From Clostridia bacterium (GTDB taxonomy: Bacteria; Bacillota; Clostridia; TANB77; CAG-508): 64,000 nt of DNA. Within the stretch, counting starts at the first letter, position 1. Every line of letters begins with the position of its first letter. Positions 60,482-64,000 of this stretch are shown piece after piece. The translations under genes were made by a program, and so were the position numbers. The notes under the pieces are model-generated. The model made no database searches, was not told where the DNA came from, and was given only the letters and a program-made list of their open reading frames with translations. Location of the stretch: contig CAAEUE010000003.1 of assembly GCA_900759015.1 (NCBI GenBank), positions 8,152 through 72,151 on the forward strand. Direction: 5' to 3'.

Positions 60482-61588
60482 ATGAAGAAGAAAATTTTAA
60501 AAAATATAGACTGGGGAATTTTTATATGTTGTATTATTCTATCAGTTATAGGAATGGTAGCATTATTTTCTGCAACTTATGATTCAGAAGACACTAGTTT
60601 ACAAAGACAAATAATATGGTTTGTTATCTGCATACCTATAGTTTTCATAATAATATTTATAGATTATGAAGCTATTGCAAAAATATCACCTATCCTCTAT
60701 GGAATAGTTCTGCTACTATTAATTGGCGTTTTATTTACAGATTCAGTAAATGGAGCTACAAGCTGGTTTAATTTTGGTATATTTTCTTTTCAACCGGCTG
60801 AATTTGCAAAAATAGCAGTAATATTATTTCTTGCACTGGTATTGTGTAAGATACAAGAAAAAGATAAAAACGAAATAAATAGACCTACTAAATTGCTAAT
60901 ATCTTTAGCAGTAGTAGCTGTACCTGTATTATTAATAATAAAACAACCTGACTACGGTACAGCAGCAGCATTTTTAGTTGCAACCGTAATGATTTTATTT
61001 ACAGCAGGAATAAATAAAAAATATATTATAGGAACTATTTTATTAGTGGTTATAGCAGTTCCATTATTATATTTCTTTGTATTACCAGATCATGCTAAAG
61101 ACAGAATAGAGGTATTTTTAAATCCAGAGTCAGACCCACGTGGTTCAGGATATAATTTAACACAATCAAAACTTGCAATAGGAGCGGGTCAATTAACAGG
61201 TATGGGATTGTTAAAAGGTAACCAAACTCAATTAGGTTTTTTATATCCAAAGACAACAGACTTTATTTTCTCTGTTATTGGAGAAGAAATGGGATTTATA
61301 GTTGCAGGTTGTGTAATAATAATATATGTAATACTCATAACCAAAGCGATATATGTGGCAAAAACAGCAAAGGATGATCTTGGAACATATATTGCAATAG
61401 GAATTGCAGGAATATTTTTATTCCATATGGTTGAAAATATAGGAATGACAATGGGCTTATTACCAATAACTGGTGTACCATTACCGTTTGTAAGTTATGG
61501 AGGAAGTTCATTATTAACTAATTTTATTTTAATAGCATTATTATTAAATATAAGTGGTAGAAGGCAAAAAGCAATATTTATAGAGTAA
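60482..61588 (+). CDS. rodA: Rod-shape determining protein RodA (SEDS glycosyltransferase)
   Basis: 368 residues with ten membrane helices. SEDS landmarks are FQPAEFAKIA, KQPDYGTA, the long outer loop with ESDPRGSGYNLTQSKLAIGAG, DFIFSVIGEEMGF, and GVPLPFVSYGGSSLLTNF. RodA polymerises glycan strands during side-wall growth with a class B PBP. The min-rod linkage is conserved in Clostridia. A structured hairpin follows directly. Confidence 0.95.
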   Translation: MKKKILKNIDWGIFICCIILSVIGMVALFSATYDSEDTSLQRQIIWFVICIPIVFIIIFIDYEAIAKISPILYGIVLLLLIGVLFTDSVNGATSWFNFGIFSFQPAEFAKIAVILFLALVLCKIQEKDKNEINRPTKLLISLAVVAVPVLLIIKQPDYGTAAAFLVATVMILFTAGINKKYIIGTILLVVIAVPLLYFFVLPDHAKDRIEVFLNPESDPRGSGYNLTQSKLAIGAGQLTGMGLLKGNQTQLGFLYPKTTDFIFSVIGEEMGFIVAGCVIIIYVILITKAIYVAKTAKDDLGTYIAIGIAGIFLFHMVENIGMTMGLLPITGVPLPFVSYGGSSLLTNFILIALLLNISGRRQKAIFIE

Positions 61589-61590
61589 TA

Positions 61591-61678
61591 TAAAAGTTGA
61601 AAGTATATTGGATGATCCAATTTATAGCTAAATGTATTAAAATCTTTGATTATAATACAAGCTAATGCTTTCAACTTT
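61591..61678 (+). ncRNA. Three-way-junction hairpin element (possible terminator, structured RNA or mobile palindrome)
   Basis: AAAAGTTGAAAG (61591-61602) pairs exactly over 12 bases with CTTTCAACTTTT (61667-61678). Inside lie two further stems: ATTGG/CCAAT (61606-61620), and TAGCT plus TGTATTA (61624-61638) pairing with TAATACA plus AGCTA (61652-61663), with a three-base bulge. Nearly all bases are used, which is more structure than a plain terminator needs. Only four T follow. Confidence 0.55.
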
Positions 61679-61734
61679 TGTAGCTTAAAAAAATAAAGAA
61701 TATTATTAGAATAAAAATTAAGGAGAGAAAAAAT

Positions 61735-62718
61735 TTGTATTTAAAAAGTATAAAGATTGGAAATTTAGAATTAGAAAATAATGTGTTTTTGGCACCTATG
61801 GCAGGAATTACTGATAAAGCATTTAGAATTTTATGTAAAGAAATGGGCGTAGGGCTTACTACAACAGAAATGGTAAGTGCAAAAGCAATTTATTATCATG
61901 ATAATAAAACTAAAAAATTATATAATTTAGATGAAGAAAAAAGACCAATTAGTATTCAATTATTTGGTAGCGATTTAGAGGCAATAAAATATGCAACCCA
62001 AGAAGTAGATAAAATTGCTGATATTATAGACTTTAATATGGGATGTCCTGCGCCAAAAATAGTAAAAAATGGTGATGGCAGTAACTTATTATTAAATTTG
62101 GATTTGATAGAAAAAATAGTTATAGCAATAAGAGAGAATACCGATAAACCAATTACTTTTAAAATAAGAAAAGGTTGGGATGAAAATAATATTGTAGCAG
62201 TTCAAGCAGCACAAATAATAGAAAAAGCAGGTGCTTCTGCAATTACAATTCATGGTAGAACTAGAAAAGAATTTTATTCTGGAAAAGCAGATTGGGATAT
62301 TATAAAAGAAGTGAAAAAAAGTGTTAAAATCCCAGTAATAGGTAATGGAGATATAGTAGATGAAGAAACAGCAGAAGAAATGTTTAAATATACAAATGTA
62401 GATGGAATAATGATAGGAAGAGCTGCTTTTGGAAATCCTTGGATCTTTAGAGAGATAATACATTATTTAAAAACAGGGAAAAAATTAGAAAAGCCAACTT
62501 TAGATGAAAGATATAATACTATGGTAAGACATATAAATATGGAAATAGAAGAAAGAGGAGAAGAAGTAGCTATAAAAGAAATGAGAAAACAATTAAGTTG
62601 GTACATAAAGAATTTAAAAGATGCCAGTCAAATGAGAGATAGGATAAATAAAATTATAGATAAAGATGAATTGTTAAATGAAATAAAAACATATTTCGAA
62701 TATCTACAAAAATATTGA
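61735..62718 (+). CDS. dusB: tRNA-dihydrouridine synthase (DusB type)
   Basis: 327 residues from a TTG after AAGGAGAG. FMN-binding and active-site marks are LAPMAGITDKAFR, DFNMGCPAPKIVKNGDGS with the catalytic Cys, TIHGRTRKEFYSGKADW, and GNGDI with GIMIGRAAFGNPWIF. It reduces specific uridines in tRNA D loops. It is the first gene after the three-way hairpin and is followed by its own terminator. Confidence 0.93.
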   Translation: MYLKSIKIGNLELENNVFLAPMAGITDKAFRILCKEMGVGLTTTEMVSAKAIYYHDNKTKKLYNLDEEKRPISIQLFGSDLEAIKYATQEVDKIADIIDFNMGCPAPKIVKNGDGSNLLLNLDLIEKIVIAIRENTDKPITFKIRKGWDENNIVAVQAAQIIEKAGASAITIHGRTRKEFYSGKADWDIIKEVKKSVKIPVIGNGDIVDEETAEEMFKYTNVDGIMIGRAAFGNPWIFREIIHYLKTGKKLEKPTLDERYNTMVRHINMEIEERGEEVAIKEMRKQLSWYIKNLKDASQMRDRINKIIDKDELLNEIKTYFEYLQKY

Positions 62719-62728
62719 ATAAAATTAG

Positions 62729-62761
62729 AAAAAGAATAGTATTTATACTATTCTTTTTTTA
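62729..62761 (+). terminator. Rho-independent terminator of dusB
   Basis: AAAAGAATAGTA pairs with TACTATTCTTTT around TTTA, with a T run. Confidence 0.85.
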
Positions 62762-62794
62762 ATTTTAGATTAGTCAACTCATTAGGAGGTTTTT

Positions 62795-63388
62795 ATGAAA
62801 AAAAATAAATTAATTATTTTTTTGATTTTTACTATAATAATAATTTCTTTAATAATTTTTTTTGCTGTAAATAATAAAAAAATCGAAATTGGGAATAATG
62901 ATAGTAATCAAATTTTAAATATGAACTCGTATAAAGCAAAAATAGAAGTAACTGTAGTAAGTAATAAAAATACTAATAAATATAAAATGATACAAGAATA
63001 CAAAAATGGAGAATATTGTATACAAGAAATAGAAGAGCCAGAAAATATAAGAGGAGTAAGGATTGAATATAGTAATAATACATTAACTTTAAAAAATAGT
63101 AATCTAAATCTTACAAATGTATATGAAAACTATAAATACATTACAGAAAATAATTTATTTTTAAATGAATTTATAAAAGATTTTAGCAATAATAGTAATT
63201 CTAAAAAAGAAGAAACTGAAGATGAAATTATATTACAAACAGATTGTAAAACACAGGAAAACAAGTATCAAATAAAGAAAAAATTAACAATAGACAAAAA
63301 AACAAATAAACCAAAAAAATTAGAAGTACAAGATATTAACCAAAATATAACTGTTTACATATTATATAATGAGATAAGTTATAAGTAG
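62795..63388 (+). CDS. GerS-like exported protein (LolA fold candidate)
   Basis: 197 residues. An N-terminal helix (about 5-25) exports or anchors it; there is no Cys lipobox. The rest has LolA-like strands: MNSYKAKIEVTVVSNKNTNK, then YCIQEIEEPENIRGVRIEYS and LTIDKKTNKPKKLEVQD. In Clostridia, GerS-type germination proteins with this fold are often coded near alr and mazEF. mazF follows here. The germination role is inferred from fold and place, not proven. AGGAGG precedes the ATG. Confidence 0.6.
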   Translation: MKKNKLIIFLIFTIIIISLIIFFAVNNKKIEIGNNDSNQILNMNSYKAKIEVTVVSNKNTNKYKMIQEYKNGEYCIQEIEEPENIRGVRIEYSNNTLTLKNSNLNLTNVYENYKYITENNLFLNEFIKDFSNNSNSKKEETEDEIILQTDCKTQENKYQIKKKLTIDKKTNKPKKLEVQDINQNITVYILYNEISYK

Positions 63389-63460
63389 TAAAAAAACTAT
63401 TTTCTTTATCTCGAGCTAGTATTTAAAACAAGATATATACTAATAATGGGAGTGAAGAAA

Positions 63461-63811
63461 ATGAATATTAAAAGAGGCGACATGTTTTATGCAGATTTAA
63501 GTCCTGTTGTTGGATCAGAACAAGGAGGAATTAGACCAGTTCTAATAATACAAAATGATTTGGGAAATAAATATAGTCCAACTGTAATTGCGGCAGCAAT
63601 TACATCTCAAAAAACTAAAAATAAGTTGCCTACACATATAGAAATTAATTCAAAGGACTTTGGTTTAAAATCGGATTCTATAGTACTTGCAGAACAGATA
63701 AGAACGATAGATAAAAGCAGATTAAAAGAGAGGATAGGACATATAGACAATGATGAAATTATAGGAAAGATAAATAATGCTCTTGGCGTTAGTTTTGGTT
63801 TAGGCGAATAA
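63461..63811 (+). CDS. mazF: Endoribonuclease MazF (EndoA/NdoA type)
   Basis: 116 residues from the ATG at 63461, after GGGAGTG. IKRGDMFYADLSPVVGSEQGG and RPVLIIQND are conserved; the catalytic residues Arg25 and Thr48 of the Bacillus enzyme are at the same numbers. MazF cuts mRNA at short motifs unless blocked by an antitoxin. The usual mazE upstream is missing; a GerS-like gene is there instead. A clear terminator follows, then a repeat array. Confidence 0.93.
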   Translation: MNIKRGDMFYADLSPVVGSEQGGIRPVLIIQNDLGNKYSPTVIAAAITSQKTKNKLPTHIEINSKDFGLKSDSIVLAEQIRTIDKSRLKERIGHIDNDEIIGKINNALGVSFGLGE

Positions 63812-63820
63812 TTAAGATGG

Positions 63821-63868
63821 GACGTTCTGATTTTTCTTAAGATGAAAAAAATCAGAATGTCTTTTTTT
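63821..63868 (+). terminator. Rho-independent terminator of mazF
   Basis: GACGTTCTGATTTTTC pairs with GAAAAAAATCAGAATGTC, followed by a T run. The GACGTTC at the foot resembles the REP core. Confidence 0.85.
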
Positions 63869-63894
63869 GGAATCTTTTAAAATTGAATAAAAAA

Positions 63895-64000
63895 GGGATT
63901 TAAGGAACGTCCCAAAATCCCGAAGGAACGTCCCCGAATCCCGAAGGAACGTCCCCAAATCCCGAAGGAACGTCCCCGAATCCCGAAGGAACGTCCCCAA
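63895..64000 (+). repeat. REP-like copy extending into a 21-bp tandem array (cut by the window end)
   Basis: GGAACGTCC recurs at 63904, 63925, 63946, 63967 and 63988, an exact 21-base period, with alternating CCGAATCC and CAAATCC between. The first unit has the GGGATTT arm. It is the reverse orientation of the family and continues past base 64000. Confidence 0.88.

Noticed and set aside
63812..64000. Minus-strand open frame coding for a 7-residue repeat (GTFLRDS-like)
   Set aside because: The frame stays open only because the 21-bp array has a period divisible by three. There is no ribosome site, and it is fully made of REP units and a terminator.
63895..64000. Possible CRISPR array
   Set aside because: The 21-bp units are direct and contiguous without unique spacers, and no cas genes are in the window.

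Overview
The window is AT-rich DNA from an endospore-forming, anaerobic Firmicute of the class Clostridia. Evidence for sporulation: spoIIID, yabG, sipL, yunB, spoVAC, spoVAD and spoVAE. Evidence for anaerobic metabolism: a four-subunit pyruvate:ferredoxin oxidoreductase and a 2[4Fe-4S] ferredoxin. Poly-A-rich codons, AGGAGG ribosome sites and TTGACA/TATAAT promoters agree. The exact genus cannot be read from the sequence; an uncultured gut clostridial lineage is a guess.

Layout. 1-2.2 kb: the 3' part of gdpP, a dense cluster of DnaA boxes beside an AT-rich stretch, and tRNA-Arg(UCU). 2.2-8.6 kb: surface and envelope-stress genes (XRE regulator, zinc-ribbon membrane protein, sortase-type surface protein, ECF sigma/anti-sigma pair, frameshifted class B sortase). 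8.8-16 kb: scpB, proS, membrane proteins and a GGDEF protein. 16-21 kb: a sporulation block (spoIIID, yabG, veg, sipL, yunB) followed by a tailless FtsZ-like GTPase. 21-30 kb: DNA repair and housekeeping enzymes (addB, pgeF, LD-carboxypeptidase, UDG4, NUDIX, GltD-like). 29.9-30.6 kb: two small look-alike gene cassettes with a shared leader. 30.7-36.4 kb: leuS, a zincin-like protein, infC-rpmI-rplT with an attenuator leader, and a small RelA/SpoT protein. 36.4-41.3 kb: spoVA genes split by a two-gene insert. 41.4-52 kb: rsmB, a DUF2207 protein, a pilin-like protein, ROK kinase, a two-component system, lepB, holB-ricT and ferredoxin. 52-53.6 kb: a REP-associated (Y1/HUH) transposase flanked by REP-like palindromes. 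53.6-56.8 kb: the por operon. 57-61.6 kb: an unknown 548-aa protein, then minD-minE-rodA. 61.7-64 kb: dusB, a GerS-like protein and mazF, ending in a 21-bp tandem array.

A family of imperfect palindromes (arms GGGATTT and AAATCCC around GGACGTTCC) recurs in at least a dozen intergenic sites. With the Y1 transposase it looks like a REP/RAYT system in a low-GC Firmicute. Other items worth attention are the DnaA-box cluster, the twin cassettes at 29.9-30.6 kb, a 12-bp-closed three-way-junction hairpin after rodA, the interrupted spoVA cluster, an AUA start for infC, the tailless FtsZ and a MinE with a long charged tail.
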